In this document: piece after piece, positions 24,087 through 35,024 of the stretch
Numbering within the stretch: the stretch's first letter is position 1
Layout of the letters: every line of letters begins with the position of its first letter
NCBI GenBank assembly: GCA_019843655.1
Contig: JACDQD010000005.1
Span: 8,521,575 to 8,585,574, forward strand
Reading direction: 5' to 3'
DNA: 64,000 bases
From: Lethocerus indicus
Taxonomy: Eukaryota; Arthropoda; Insecta; Hemiptera; Belostomatidae
The notes under the pieces: generated by a model
What the model saw: only the letters and a program-made list of their open reading frames with translations
Told to the model about the DNA's origin: nothing
The model's database searches: none
Program-made: the position numbers and the translations under genes

Positions 24087-24403
24087 GTCTATTAGACCCG
24101 CACGTGGGCGGAGGAGGCCGCTGGAGTTGCGAGGTGTGCGGCCACAGCTACATCCACAAGCGGTCGCTCCGGCGCCACAAGAAGTACGAGTGCTGCCAGG
24201 AGGGCCGGTTCCGGTGCTCCTACTGCCCGCACAGGACCAAACAGAAGTCCAGCCTGGTCAAGCACATCAACGACATACACAACCCGAATCCGATACTCTA
24301 CACCTGCGGCATCTGTCCCTACGGCACCAAGCAGAAGGCCCAGCTCAAACGCCACATCGTCTTCAAGCACGGCGTCCCCACCCAGTATCCCCTGTACAAG
24401 TAG
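24087..24403 (+). CDS. lola: lola alternative 3' exon 16, three zinc fingers
   Basis: Acceptor cacattattgcag ends at 24086; TAG at 24401. 104 aa: C2HC 14-35, C2H2 43-64 and 73-94. Helices HRSR, QSSK, QAQR. Near-duplicate of exon 17. The linker reads ECCQEGRFRC: a second Cys replaces the Gly next to the ligand Cys. Gly-rich leader. Confidence 0.93.
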
Positions 24404-25294
24404 CCCCACTGAGGTCGGTACTTTACGCACCGGGAAATCGCCATACAGTCGTCCCGGAACCATCCGCGACATACGAAAATACCCCAAGTAGTGACCTTAT
24501 ATTTGTTTTATTATTTATTTATCTATTTTAAGGCTTTATAACCTCACTACCCGCACTTTGCGCGGAAAGGAGGCAAACCTGTCCCCTTAAGGAGATTCGC
24601 TGGGATAAACCGAAGGCACAAATGAGCCCACGATGAAGATGAATAAATTAGTTCAGATGTAAAGGTTAAAGAATCGGTCACCAGGCAGTATTGAGAATGA
24701 ACTGAATCTTACTCAATTACTCACTGAACCCGCAAACACTCTCCACACTCTTAAACCTATGAATGTTTAACAACATATACTCATCAGCACTATACTTTGC
24801 ATTATCGAGATGATGAAATATCTGTGAATTACTGATGAAGGTGACGACAATGAGATGAATGTACTGGCACAGCGGTTCGAATTTTATTATTGTTTTCAAA
24901 TGTTTAGGCTAGTGTTTGTTTTACGGAAAAAATAATTGAATTAATAAATATATAAAATACTTATATACCGCATCATCCCCGGAATATAGCGAAATATCCG
25001 CGATACAAAATTAGGTGTACTCAACTAAAACATTCCGTGATAAGGTGAGGGACGACTGTATTTTCCCCTAATTTTAACATTCAGATTTCCCGTATACAAG
25101 ACACTCCATCTGTATCATGTGTATCTTGTAATAATATAATACTTTTTCTAGTTTCTTAATTTAGTCCCGCCGCTAAATAAGACCTGTAGATCCACCGGCC
25201 TTACTACATAATCGAATCCACTCCAGGTATCCCGCCTATATGCCAGTCGTCGATGCCTCCTTCTTTACCATTAACAACTGTCCCCTTGTTGCAG
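24404..25294. other. Interval exon 16 to exon 17
   Basis: No finger or repeat recognised; intron sequence is not obviously duplicated although the exons on both sides are. Confidence 0.6.
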
Positions 25295-25620
25295 GCTTGT
25301 TGGAGGCCCGTGGGCCAATGATAGTCGGGCCCTGGCAGTGCGACGTCTGCGGCCACAGCTACCTGCACAAGCGCTCGCTCCTGCGCCACAAGAAGTACGA
25401 GTGTGGCCAGGAGGGCCGGTTCCAGTGCTCCTACTGCCCGCACAGGACCAAACAGAAGGCTAGCCTGGTCACGCACATCAACGACATACACAACCCCAAT
25501 CCGATAGTCTACACCTGCGGCATGTGCCCGTACGGCTCCAAGCAGAAGGCCCAGCTCAAACGGCACATCATCATCAAGCACAGCGTCCCTTCCGAATTTC
25601 GGCTCTTCAAGTTGCCTTAA
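25295..25620 (+). CDS. lola: lola alternative 3' exon 17, three zinc fingers
   Basis: Acceptor tccccttgttgcag ends at 25294; TAA at 25618. 107 aa: C2HC 15-36, C2H2 44-65 and 74-95. Helices HRSR, QAST, QAQR: compared with exon 16 only finger 2 changes, at +2 and +6. Linker ECGQEGRFQC is normal. Tail SVPSEFRLFKLP resembles that of exon 16. Confidence 0.93.
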
Positions 25621-25792
25621 TGGAGTAGCCGAGCTATACTCTTTGTCTTTTGGCAAAAGTTCCTTCCATCGACCTGCTATATATTATAACATTAAATTCG
25701 TTAACCGGGACCGAATCCTGGAATCGCGTATGAGACGGCCGTTTGAAATTTGAGGTTCTTTTTAAATCCGTATTCGGTTAAATTAAAAATGG

Positions 25793-25853
<61 letters not shown>

Positions 25854-27187
25854 GCAAATTGTTGCATCCTTTGGACGTATACAAAAGAATGCAACCTACC
25901 CACACCCACCCCCGGTGTTGCGGTGGTCCTAATATTGTTACCTTGACGTAGGTATTTAGGTGTTTTATAAGTTTCGAGCGATTTTCTGTCTCCTTTTGTC
26001 GGCTCCTCGACGTCTTCAGTAGCGATGTAACGGAGCACAGCCAACAAATAACTGAAATTGATACTCTATTGTTTGTGGGTTAATTTAACAAATTAGTAGA
26101 CGTTTCTCCGAAAACTAAAATAATAATTTAGGGTTAGGGTTAGTTGGGTTGAAAAGTAGTCATTTTCAGCCTGACCATGTTCTTTCTAAATGTTTCCGAA
26201 TTCGGATAAGTTTTAGGTTTATGGACAAGGAAATCAATGAATGTAATTTATTTAAAAAAAACAACCGAATGAAGGAATCGAAGGATTCTAGTGTATTTAT
26301 TTTTTAAGTAATGTATCGTGATATTTTGTGCACATTATTAATAGTTGCCAGTCATAAGTTTAGACTGCTTGGCAAATTTTTTTTCTTAAACAGTGCAAAG
26401 AAGCACTATAAAAGAGGCTATTCCTGGTAAGTCCAAATGCGTTATATTTAATCGACAAATCGGTAAATTAATGTTGCATCCACCTGGCTCATATATTGCC
26501 AGCTGATGTGTTTTGTGCGTAGAAAAGGATACCATTGTGTAAGATGAAAAATGTAGATGTAGAAGAATTAATATATAAGAATCAAGAACGTTGGATAAGC
26601 TTTGGATTTTTTTTACTACTTTTTACTTATTACTTTTTATTTTGTTTTTAAGAGTAAGCAATTTTCCGTTTTGTCATCAAAATATTTGCTAGGTAAATTT
26701 AATTTTATGACTTCGGACTGATTTTGAAGATTGAACGGGACATTGCAGTACAACTCTATTCCATTTTTTTTGTGTCGGTTTATTTAGGAACCGAACTAGT
26801 AAATTAACTTAACGGAACATTGCATTATATCTCATGAATTACCGTTCTTGAATGTATTTTATATCACCATTTGATTGTATAATAAAATATTTCGTTTTAG
26901 AAATTATTTATACGTCAGTGTTTTGTCTCTGCCCCAATTTGTATACGTTGTTAAACGTGTTTGTGTTTGGTTTATTTTCGTCAGATTTTTCCTTAGAATT
27001 TTCAGAGGATTCCAGCCAGCGATAGTGATTATTGGTAAACATCAGGGAAGTTATGGGTAAACATTTACCTTTCTCATGTGGAATACTGCGGTAAGTTCTA
27101 TACGACTTTACTACCGTAAACCAAATCCATTTTATCATCTTATATCCTGAATTATTGAGCGCTGACCTATTTGGTTTTCGTTTTCAG
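25621..27187. other. Interval exon 17 to exon 18
   Basis: A 54-bp TA microsatellite (25797-25850) and, at about 25985-26035, a short stretch resembling the Penelope-like left arm (ctcctcgacgtcttcagtagcg). Rest AT-rich. Confidence 0.55.
25797..25850. repeat. (TA)n microsatellite
   Basis: About 27 uninterrupted TA units. Confidence 0.95.
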
Positions 27188-27384
27188 GTCGCCCCCGGCG
27201 TTCCTACTGTTGCGATACCTGTCCGAAAAGGTACACTTACATGAAAACACTGAAAAGGCACAAACAGTACGAATGCCATAAAGAGCCCCAGTTTCAGTGT
27301 CCCTATTGCCCGCACAGATCGAAACGTAAGGGGAACCTAGTCCAGCACATGGTTATCTTGCATAAAGTCAATTATCGCAGGTAA
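27188..27384 (+). CDS. lola: lola alternative 3' exon 18, two zinc fingers
   Basis: Acceptor ggttttcgttttcag ends at 27187; standard phase; no early ATG. 64 aa: C2HC 8-29 (YKTR) and C2H2 37-58 (RGNQ), linker ECHKEPQFQC with His for the usual Gly. The frame stops at TAA within cgcag|gtaaac, which is also a good splice donor. Splicing there to 28131 would replace the last residue and add a longer tail, so both a short and a long form are possible. Confidence 0.9.
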
Positions 27385-28130
27385 ACACATTGTTTTGCAT
27401 CGAATGAAAATGCCTCAATTGTCGGGCTTCAGTTTTGTATTTTATCAGTGCAGCATCGCCTCCTTGTCAGCAACGCAAAGCTTATTTTCTATACAATTTT
27501 GTGTATAAATGTTGTGACGTTTCCACGTTAGGCGTCTTGATGCTGATTGGCTGGATTCATTGGTAAAAAGATTTGGTCTACCGTCGAAACGCTTTGAGGA
27601 AAATCCGAACCCGATCTAAAAAAGGAGGATTAATGCACAAAGCCTCCTAAATCCCCAACAAATGTTTTAAACATTTTATTAATTATTTTATTTTATTTTA
27701 TTTATTATCGCTATATTTAAAGCAGTGATAATAAACGGTGGCACAGTTTTTTTTAGTTCTGGGTGAACGTTTGCTCTCAATACTCCTTTCAACTTCAACT
27801 TCTGATCTAAATATTAGGAGTTCTTTTTACAAAGATAACACTCTTCTGTTATACTTATTGTTCGTATATGACGGGCTTTTATTTATATACATTGCTGCCT
27901 AGGGGTCCCAAAACTTATCAAAGAATAACTTCATTGGATTATAAGAAAATGCCATAAAGTGTTGGCGTATTGGCCTTACAATAAACGTTGGGGCGTCCCT
28001 AAATGTCACCTGTACGGTGTATCATAAGGATAATTAAATTTTTGACTTTGAATTTTGACTCCTCTACCAACCAACAATAGAACTAGCAGATTTTACTTCT
28101 TAAACATCCTGAAAACGAATGTTATTTCAG
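27385..28130. other. Probable intron between exon 18 and its tail exon
   Basis: Begins with a donor-like gtaaac at 27381 and ends with gttatttcag at 28130. AT-rich; no other feature. Confidence 0.5.
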
Positions 28131-28203
28131 GTTGTACAACGAAACTGTGCCAGAGGCCTTCCCGCTCCAGAAAAGTTGGCCCACTACAGGTCCGAATTTT
28201 TAA
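28131..28203 (+). CDS. lola: Probable second tail exon of the exon 18 isoform
   Basis: Acceptor acgaatgttatttcag ends at 28130. Joined to the donor at 27380/27381 (phase 2) it reads on in frame for 23 codons, starting LYNETVPEAFPLQK, to TAA. The motif VPEAFPLQK resembles the tails of exons 16 and 17 (VPTQYPLYK, VPSEFRLFK), which supports a real tail. AATAAA at 28267, 64 bases after the stop. Not a finger. Inferred; RNA evidence is needed to be sure. Confidence 0.55.
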
Positions 28204-30025
28204 ACCATGGAATTTCTTACACCGACAAATAATTGCGTTACTGGACTAATACAATATAACCCATAGAATAAAATAAATATCTATATATTTATATGCAATT
28301 TACAACTTGTATATTCGGGTTTGTTTGTTCAGTTAGAATAATGCGGTATATTTTTATCCGTTGCTAATTGTATAGAATAGGTGCATAATTATAAATTTGT
28401 GTATTTTTAACATATATCTGCTATGGGACCTAAATAGCTTTAAAGGGAACATTTTTTATACCAAAAGTAGTAACATGTTATCGATTTATAAGACATTTAT
28501 CTATAATTAGCTACTTATACCAATGTTAGTATATATTAGAGTATTGGCTTGAAAGTTCTAAGTTTCTAGTGCATGTAGAAAAAGTGAAATTTGAACACCC
28601 TCTTTTGAGCCAATCAAACGAGCAAGGGGTGTTCATTTTGTTGTTATATTTATTATTTTATATATCTCTTAAGACCAGAGTAAGCTAAGTATTATATTCA
28701 TATATGTATCTATATATTTTTGGCCATTTAGAGAAGTATACGGATTATTTTTATGAATGGATTATTATGTTTTATATTATTTATAGTGGAGTTTGTAAGG
28801 TTAAAGAAAATAAATCTTATGGCAAGTTATATGTCTGTTTTATCAGTGGGTCGCTTGTAAACTCTTCACCAACTCGCAGAAATGAATTTCATACGGTAAG
28901 TAAATGAGTAGTAATAGTAATCTGTTGGAATTGTGTAGATATACATCCCGACTTCTTGGTTTTACTGTACAATGAGTATTCAATCAACTTGTAATCTGCT
29001 TATGGGGATTGATGTGTTTAATTTTTATATGTAGCTAGGGGTAGTTCAAATTTTGAAACGCGTATTTATAGCTACTCCATGTCGCTGCAACTAGAGGAAA
29101 TTTACTCTAAATGTTGAAGACAATTAATGACAGTACTCGTAGTACCAACACTGTAGTGGCATTGTTACGGTGAATTGGTTCAATAACTTGTAATATCCAG
29201 TCAATGACTTGGTATGTAAGTCTCAATTTCCTTCATCTATTTCTTCGGGACAAGTCCCATTTTCCCCCTCGGTTCGTTCTCCCTTTCCTGCCCAACAGCA
29301 AAGTACCCAGAGAATATCCAAAGCTGTCTTCGACTTGATGTTAACAATCACTATTCTTGCCCGTTCTTGAGGCACAACTCAATCGTTCGGAAGTGTCCTG
29401 CAATCGAAGTCCGATAATTGCGATTAAATGCTTTCTGGCCTCATAGCAGAGTGTGGAATGATTAGTGTTTTAATTTCGCACGTATAAATACCGCCGTATT
29501 AACGAACCCAACTTATTTTCATAATCTTGGATAATTTGAATTGACGAGCTCGTTCATAACATTGATGTCGGTATTGGCGGCCGCTCCCAATAAGAGGTGG
29601 GGCGGTGGCTCAATGAAAAATCTGGATTTATTCACTCATTCCAAACTACTCGGGAATCAAACCCATTAACATTGCACCCGTTTATTTATATATGTAAATC
29701 ATATACATTTTTAATACTCTGTAAGTAGTCAAAAGGAAGGTGTATAGTGAACAAAATGACTAGCCCTCGTTAACTCCAATTTGAAATTTAAATCGCGGGT
29801 TATTCCAGGGAACCTCTCCAAACGTTGAGACCAATAAATGGTAGTAAACATCGTATCGATTCGATAACTTGCAATATAAGTCAATAACTTACTATATAAC
29901 TCTAGATTTCGTTCATCCACTTCTCTCATCCTAGTCAAACTTCTTCACGAGGAATACCAAACGACGGTGTGTCCAGCCGAATATCAATTCAGTACTGACG
30001 CATGGCGTCCATCTCTTTTTTCCAG
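28204..30025. other. Interval before exon 19
   Basis: AATAAA at 28267. Two diverged copies of one segment: about 29170-29250 and 29855-29930 share cttg(t/c)aatat..agtcaat..ctt..tat.taa.tct..atttc.ttcatc. No finger remnant found in either. Confidence 0.5.
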
Positions 30026-30279
30026 AGGAGGCGACTCGGAGGTGGGCCGAGTACGGTGTGAGGAACGTGGGGGAGTACTGGTTCCACTGTCCCTACTGCC
30101 GGCACAGGACCAGGCACAGGGGCAACCTCCCAAAGCACATCAACGAGATGCACAACCCGTGCCCAATACTCTACCCGTGCAAGCTCTGCCCCTACAGGGC
30201 CAAGAGGAAGCAGCACCTCGACTACCACGTCCACAAGAAGCACAACCTACCCGACCCCCACCCACAGCCCAGGACGTGA
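30026..30279 (+). CDS. lola: lola alternative 3' exon 19, two C2H2 fingers
   Basis: Acceptor ctcttttttccag ends at 30025; TGA at 30277. 83 aa: 20-residue leader, fingers 21-42 (HGNK) and 51-72 (RQHY), linker HNPCPILYPC with Cys in place of Asn. Pro-rich tail (LPDPHPQPRT). AATAAA at 30384. It is the last exon of the HNPNP-linker type in the window. Confidence 0.92.
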
Positions 30280-33001
30280 ACGGGGTTACAGCTATTTTAA
30301 AGCCGAGGGGTCTTTTCCTGTCCTAGTCGGGAAACACGCGTAGGAGGATTTACGCCGAAATGCGTTTTCAAATTTTGCCGCAGAATAAAGCGCGAGGGGC
30401 ATCGAAAACCGATTTAATTCCAGAACGCCTCCATCCTTATCATTTCGATCGATTGTGTCCCACCTTTTTCTTTTCCGGGTGTTGGCGGGCGGGCTGAGGC
30501 ATATTTCGCGTAAGCCTAGACCGGGTGTTCCCGTCCTTTTTCATGTCGATCTCTAAAACGAAAAAAAACATCGCGGGCCACATTTCTAGGGTCCGCCCGT
30601 ATTAAATTTTCATCCGTGAGTGATATTAATTTAAAAACTTTAAATTTTCGTGTTTATTTGTTCGAAGAATTTTTCGAAACGCGGCTCTTTATTGTTGACA
30701 GTAATCCGCATACATTGGCAAATTGGCAATGTCTTGCCGCCCCCCCCCCCTGTCTTAATAAAAAACTGGTTCCGGGTTGGGAACCCCTGGTCTAGATTCT
30801 TAGGCTTAACCACACTATTTCACTAATTCGGTATTAACACCCGGTCGAATGAATATCTTATGTCCGCAGTCTATATCTATTGCTTCTTTATAAAAGGTTT
30901 ATAAGTTTTTTGAAACAAATGTAAAACATTCTAATAGCAGTTAGATAAACTAAAACTTTCTTATAAAGAAAATCCTAATCCACCGCGTTTCTATTTTTAT
31001 TAACAAAGTACCGGCACTATAATTTTCTTGAAGTATTGCCGCTGAGAATTAGATAACTTAGTGTTGCGGTTAATATTCGGTTTTAATATAGCGTACTTTT
31101 TTCAGAGTAATATCAAAATATGAAAGGTAATCGCAAAAGGTAAGATTACCTTTCGGCTTTTAAGCAATTGGCCGAAAGGTGGGGGCCAACCCCTCGTACC
31201 AGTATCATTATTATGGGCGTATCGCCATTTTGTACTAGGTGCACTTGATAATGTGCACTTTATTCCTAAACCAGTTCTTCAGGTACGAACTCTATTGCCG
31301 CCGTGGCGTTGAGACCATAATAACGAACCAATCCGAGAATGCCTATCCCCCTGTTATATAACTTTGTGATCGTTGTATTATTATTTAATAATATTTATAT
31401 TGAATAAAGAAGTAATTTCTGGTGATAAAGTAGGTTTAATAGCACGCGAATAATGAAGCTAAATATGGAATAGTACCCATTACATTTTCGAATGTGAAGG
31501 GAACCAATATTGAACAATTTTTTTTATTGTCACTTTTATTTTGATGCAAAGTAACTCAAATATTAGGACAATTAGCTCGATAATTCCTCGAACTAATGTA
31601 TTTAGGGCTGTTTGCCCTTTTGTAAAATATAAAATCAGAATCTTGCCAGGAGCAATAGCATATTTCTAATGAATAATGTGAAATGGAAATCCTCTGAACG
31701 GACAGTACTGAGTAAAAGAAAACGATGGTTTCGGCTTTTTTTTAGTACACTATCTCGTCAGGTTGTTAAAGTTTTTCTCTCATACTACAATGTTTTCCCC
31801 GTTACAGCGTCAATTTACCAAACTCAATACTAAAATAATAATTCTAATACTGATATTAATAAAATATATAATAAATCCTCCTTTCTGTGATTCGAATAAT
31901 TTGTTACCCATGTTTGAAGAATGTTTTTTTTACCATGTAACATGTAAGTTTGTTAACGCTTTTAAAGTGAAGTTTTAATACGGATACAAAGATTTATATG
32001 TAGATCTTATTTCTAAGCGGGTATAGTGGATGTGTATAGTGGAAAAGTATATTTTTCGATGGCTATGAAGTAAATACCAATATTTCTAACTAATATAAAT
32101 TTAAAACTGTCGTTACCCGTTGTTCCAATTAATATATTTTAGGTTTAAGCACTTGCGTCAACCCTGAATGTTAGCACCGTAATACTTGTATCACGTCAGT
32201 TGGAACATTTTTCAACCGTCTGTTGCTATATGAAAGAATATAAGAAAGCTATTTATAAGAAAGAATTTTCATTTTAGAATATAGTAAGTTGTATGAAAGA
32301 ATTTTTACCAGTGTCCTTCTTCAGTTCAACAATTCCAAGAGGCTAATACAATGTAAATAAATTGTTTTGCAAATTAAAACGGCAACGGGGGACTAAATTT
32401 TGGTTTACGGGAGTTTATTCACATAATAAATGGTGCTCGGGTGATGGGAAGTCTAGTTAGTTTTCTCTATCCCTGTCTCTCGGAACGAAAGGAAATCCAA
32501 AAATTCCTTAAAAAACAAAGAAATTGAATGCACCGAGAGTTGAAGGCACAATTGTTCAGTATAATACTTAGTCCCCGTGCTCGATACCTTAGGATGCACT
32601 TCTCCCAGTAAACCTATGATATTTACGATATCACTTATCTAATTTATCGGTAAAATAGCGTTACAAGATGTAAATTAGATGATGGTATGTGAAAAAATCA
32701 GTTATATCAAGAAAAAAAAGCAGTTGACTGTAATTCTTAGAGTTGAAAATAAAATATGCACCGGCAGTGTATTTATTTGAATGACCTTTTTTTCAGTTTA
32801 TATACGCACATTCACCCGCGATGATGATATCGGCGTAGTGATACGAATTTACGGTTCAGGTATGGCGTAAATATTTAAATGTTAACACCCATTCTTGCGG
32901 TAAGTCCGAATTGTGTACGCCCCACGTGGGGAACACGCGAATCCAGCCCAAGTTCCAGCCACTTTACGTCTAACTGTTGCCTTTGACTGTTGCCATGTTA
33001 G
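30280..33001. other. 2.7 kb between exon 19 and exon 20
   Basis: AATAAA at 30384, a hAT-like MITE (30522-30789), and an 11-bp inverted repeat gaaaggtaatc / gattacctttc at 31122-31154. No finger exon or remnant found. Confidence 0.6.
30522..30789. mobile_element. hAT-like MITE, 268 bp
   Basis: Ends CGGGTGTTCCCGTCC and, reversed, CAGGGGTTCCCAACC (typical hAT CAG start at one end). Flanks GCCTAGAC (30514-30521) and GTCTAGAT (30790-30797) agree at 6 of 8, an aged target duplication. Contains a run of 12 or so C. Confidence 0.7.
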
Positions 33002-33222
33002 GTATCTACAAGCGGTACGCGGCGGACGGTGGGAGGGAGGTCCACGTGTGCGCCCAGTGCAACAAGCACTACTGGCACAAGAGCAACCTGTTGCGCCACC
33101 TGAGGCTCGAGTGCGGCAAGCGGCCTACGGTCAAGTGCCATTTCTGCGACAAGTACTTCACCTACAAGTACACAATGCTTCTCCACGTCAAGAACGTACA
33201 CAACGGTGCAACCGAATCCTGA
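33002..33222 (+). CDS. lola: lola alternative 3' exon 20, two zinc fingers
   Basis: Acceptor gttgccatgttag (TAG type) ends at 33001; TGA at 33220. 72 aa: C2HC 16-37 (HSNR) and C2H2 45-66 (YYTL), linker ECGKRPTVKC. Finger 2 is of the KYFTYKY type, with Phe two before the helix, shared by exons 20-23. AATAAA at 33280 and 33358. Confidence 0.9.
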
Positions 33223-33950
33223 ACTGACTCAAAAAAAAAAACATTATTGTAGCTTAAGCGTTCTGACATTGCTTAATGTAATAAAGCTTTCGATCCTCAG
33301 TCATTTCAATCGAATTATATTTGGCTTTTTCATGTTAAGTTATTTACGCCAGTTACCAATAAAGATTTGGCAATATGGTATCGCAAAATGACGACTCGTT
33401 CGTGTGACAGTTTTGGAAAGGTACAGGTTGGGTGCAATTAGCAGCGCCCGATTTGTGCCCTCGGAGCTGGAGCAACCTGCGACGACTCTGATCATCGAGC
33501 GCCAGTTTACGCGGCGATTACTTCGATTATCGAAGTACGGGAATTGCTGGGCTTTAAGGAGTTGTCACGAAACCTTTCGGGTCAACCGAAGCGAGCGCTC
33601 GTTTCGTGCTGTGTTTTTAAATGGAATTAGTGTCCAGCCGCCAAATATATTGGCGTATCTGCCAAAATATACGTGCTGTTTGTTTTTTCCTCTTCACTTG
33701 TCGTTAGAATTTTCTGCGCTATCTATTGACTCTAAACTAAACCGAAGTATGAAGACAATTGTGACGGTGGAAATAAACCGTAAATCTGAGTGCACAACCT
33801 TTAAGCTACCCAACCTAATGCAATAAATCTTCGGATCCTCTGTCATTTCAATCTAAATATATTTCATATTTTTTTCGTGTTAATAAAAAAAAAGAATCTC
33901 TCCCGTTTAAAATTCCAGCGTTCTCTATGAAGACGATGTTCACGTTACAG
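33223..33950. other. Interval exon 20 to exon 21
   Basis: Holds psi-c. The stretch at 33822-33885 repeats the exon 20 3' UTR (33264-33330: aatg.aataaa.ctt.cgatcctc.gtcatttcaatc), showing that a whole exon unit was duplicated here. Confidence 0.6.
33424..33525 (+). pseudogene. psi-c: decayed copy of exon 20
   Basis: After acceptor-like ggtacag come gatttgtgccc and then gagcaacctgcgacgactctgatcatcgag, a damaged version of the exon 20 helix gagcaacctgttgcgccacctgaggctcgag, with most of finger 1 deleted. Downstream flank matches the exon 20 3' UTR. The 140-codon frame at 33404-33826 runs through it out of register and is not a gene. Confidence 0.55.
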
Positions 33951-34177
33951 TTTCACCTGCGGCGAAAACCACGAAACGGAGACGTCGCAGGAAATGTGTA
34001 TGGAATAAAGCCTACCGTTGCACGGGGTGCAATAAACGTTACGGCAGTAGGAACAACATGCTGCGCCACCTGAAATTCGAGTGCGGCAAAGTGCCCACCT
34101 TCAAGTGCCACCTCTGCGGCAAATACTTCAACTATAAATTCAGCATGCTTGTTCATGTGAAGAAATTGCACGGCTGA
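33951..34177 (+). CDS. lola: lola alternative 3' exon 21, two zinc fingers with basic leader
   Basis: Acceptor cacgttacag ends at 33950; standard phase; TGA at 34175. 74 aa: leader with KTTKRRRRRK, a probable nuclear-localisation signal, then C2HC 23-44 (SNNR) and C2H2 52-73 (YFSV), linker ECGKVPTFKC. A second AG (cgtcgcag) lies inside but gives the wrong phase. Its 3' UTR is a three-copy tandem repeat, each with AATAAA. Confidence 0.9.
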
Positions 34178-34197
34178 GAGACAATGAGTGGTGAAGA

Positions 34198-35024
34198 CGA
34201 ACAATTTCGAAGAGTGTTGTATGTAAATTTCTTCTGAACCGGAACAACCGATCTAGTCAGTGTCCTTGTAATAACCCGCCGTTTCCGTATTATAGGATGA
34301 CGTGTTTTCAATAAAATTAATGCACGAACCAAGCCGGAATTTTTGTTGACTCGCGCCCAAAAAATGTTACTATTAGGTTCTTTGGTGTTATATATCCTCG
34401 GCGTATAAGAATTACCGTTGTACTCAACATCTTCTTGCAGACAATGAAGTTGTTACGAAGATGAGGAGTGTTGAGGAATTTTCGATGAGTGTTGTATGTA
34501 GATTTCTTCTGAACCGAACAACCGATCTAGTCAGTGTCCTTATAACCTAACCCGCCGTTTCCGTATTATAGGATGACGTGTTTACAATAAAATTAATGCA
34601 CGTACCAAACCGGAATTTTTGTTGACTCGCGCCCAAAAAATGTTACTATTAGGTTTTTTGTGTTATATATCCTTGGCGTATAAGAATTCCCGTTGTACTC
34701 AACATCTTCTAGCAGACAATGAAGTCGTTACGAAGATGAGGAGTGTTGAGGAATTTTCGATGAGTGTTGTATGTAGATTTCTTCTGAACCGAACAACCGA
34801 TCTAGTCAGTGTCCTTATAACCTAACCCGCCGTTTCCGTATTATAGGATGACGTGTTTACAATAAAATTAATGCACGTACCAAACCGGAATTTTTGTTGA
34901 CTCGCGCCCAAAAAATGTTACTATTAGGTTTTTTGTGTTATATATCCTTGGCGTATAAGAATTCCCGTTGTACTCAACATCTTTTAGCAGACAATGAAGT
35001 TGTTACGAAGATGAGGAGTGATGG
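34198..35024. repeat. Tandem repeat, three copies of about 275 bp, in exon 21 3' UTR
   Basis: Anchor atctagtcagtgtcctt recurs at 34251, 34525 and 34800. Each copy has AATAAAATTAATGCACG (34310, 34586, 34861). Copies 2 and 3 are almost the same; copy 1 has several changes. Repeat starts about 20 bases after the exon 21 stop. Confidence 0.93.

Noticed and set aside
28704..28907. 67-codon plus frame
   Set aside because: AT-rich, no domain, no splice context beyond chance.
33404..33826. 140-codon plus frame
   Set aside because: Runs through psi-c out of register; no domain and no conserved segment.
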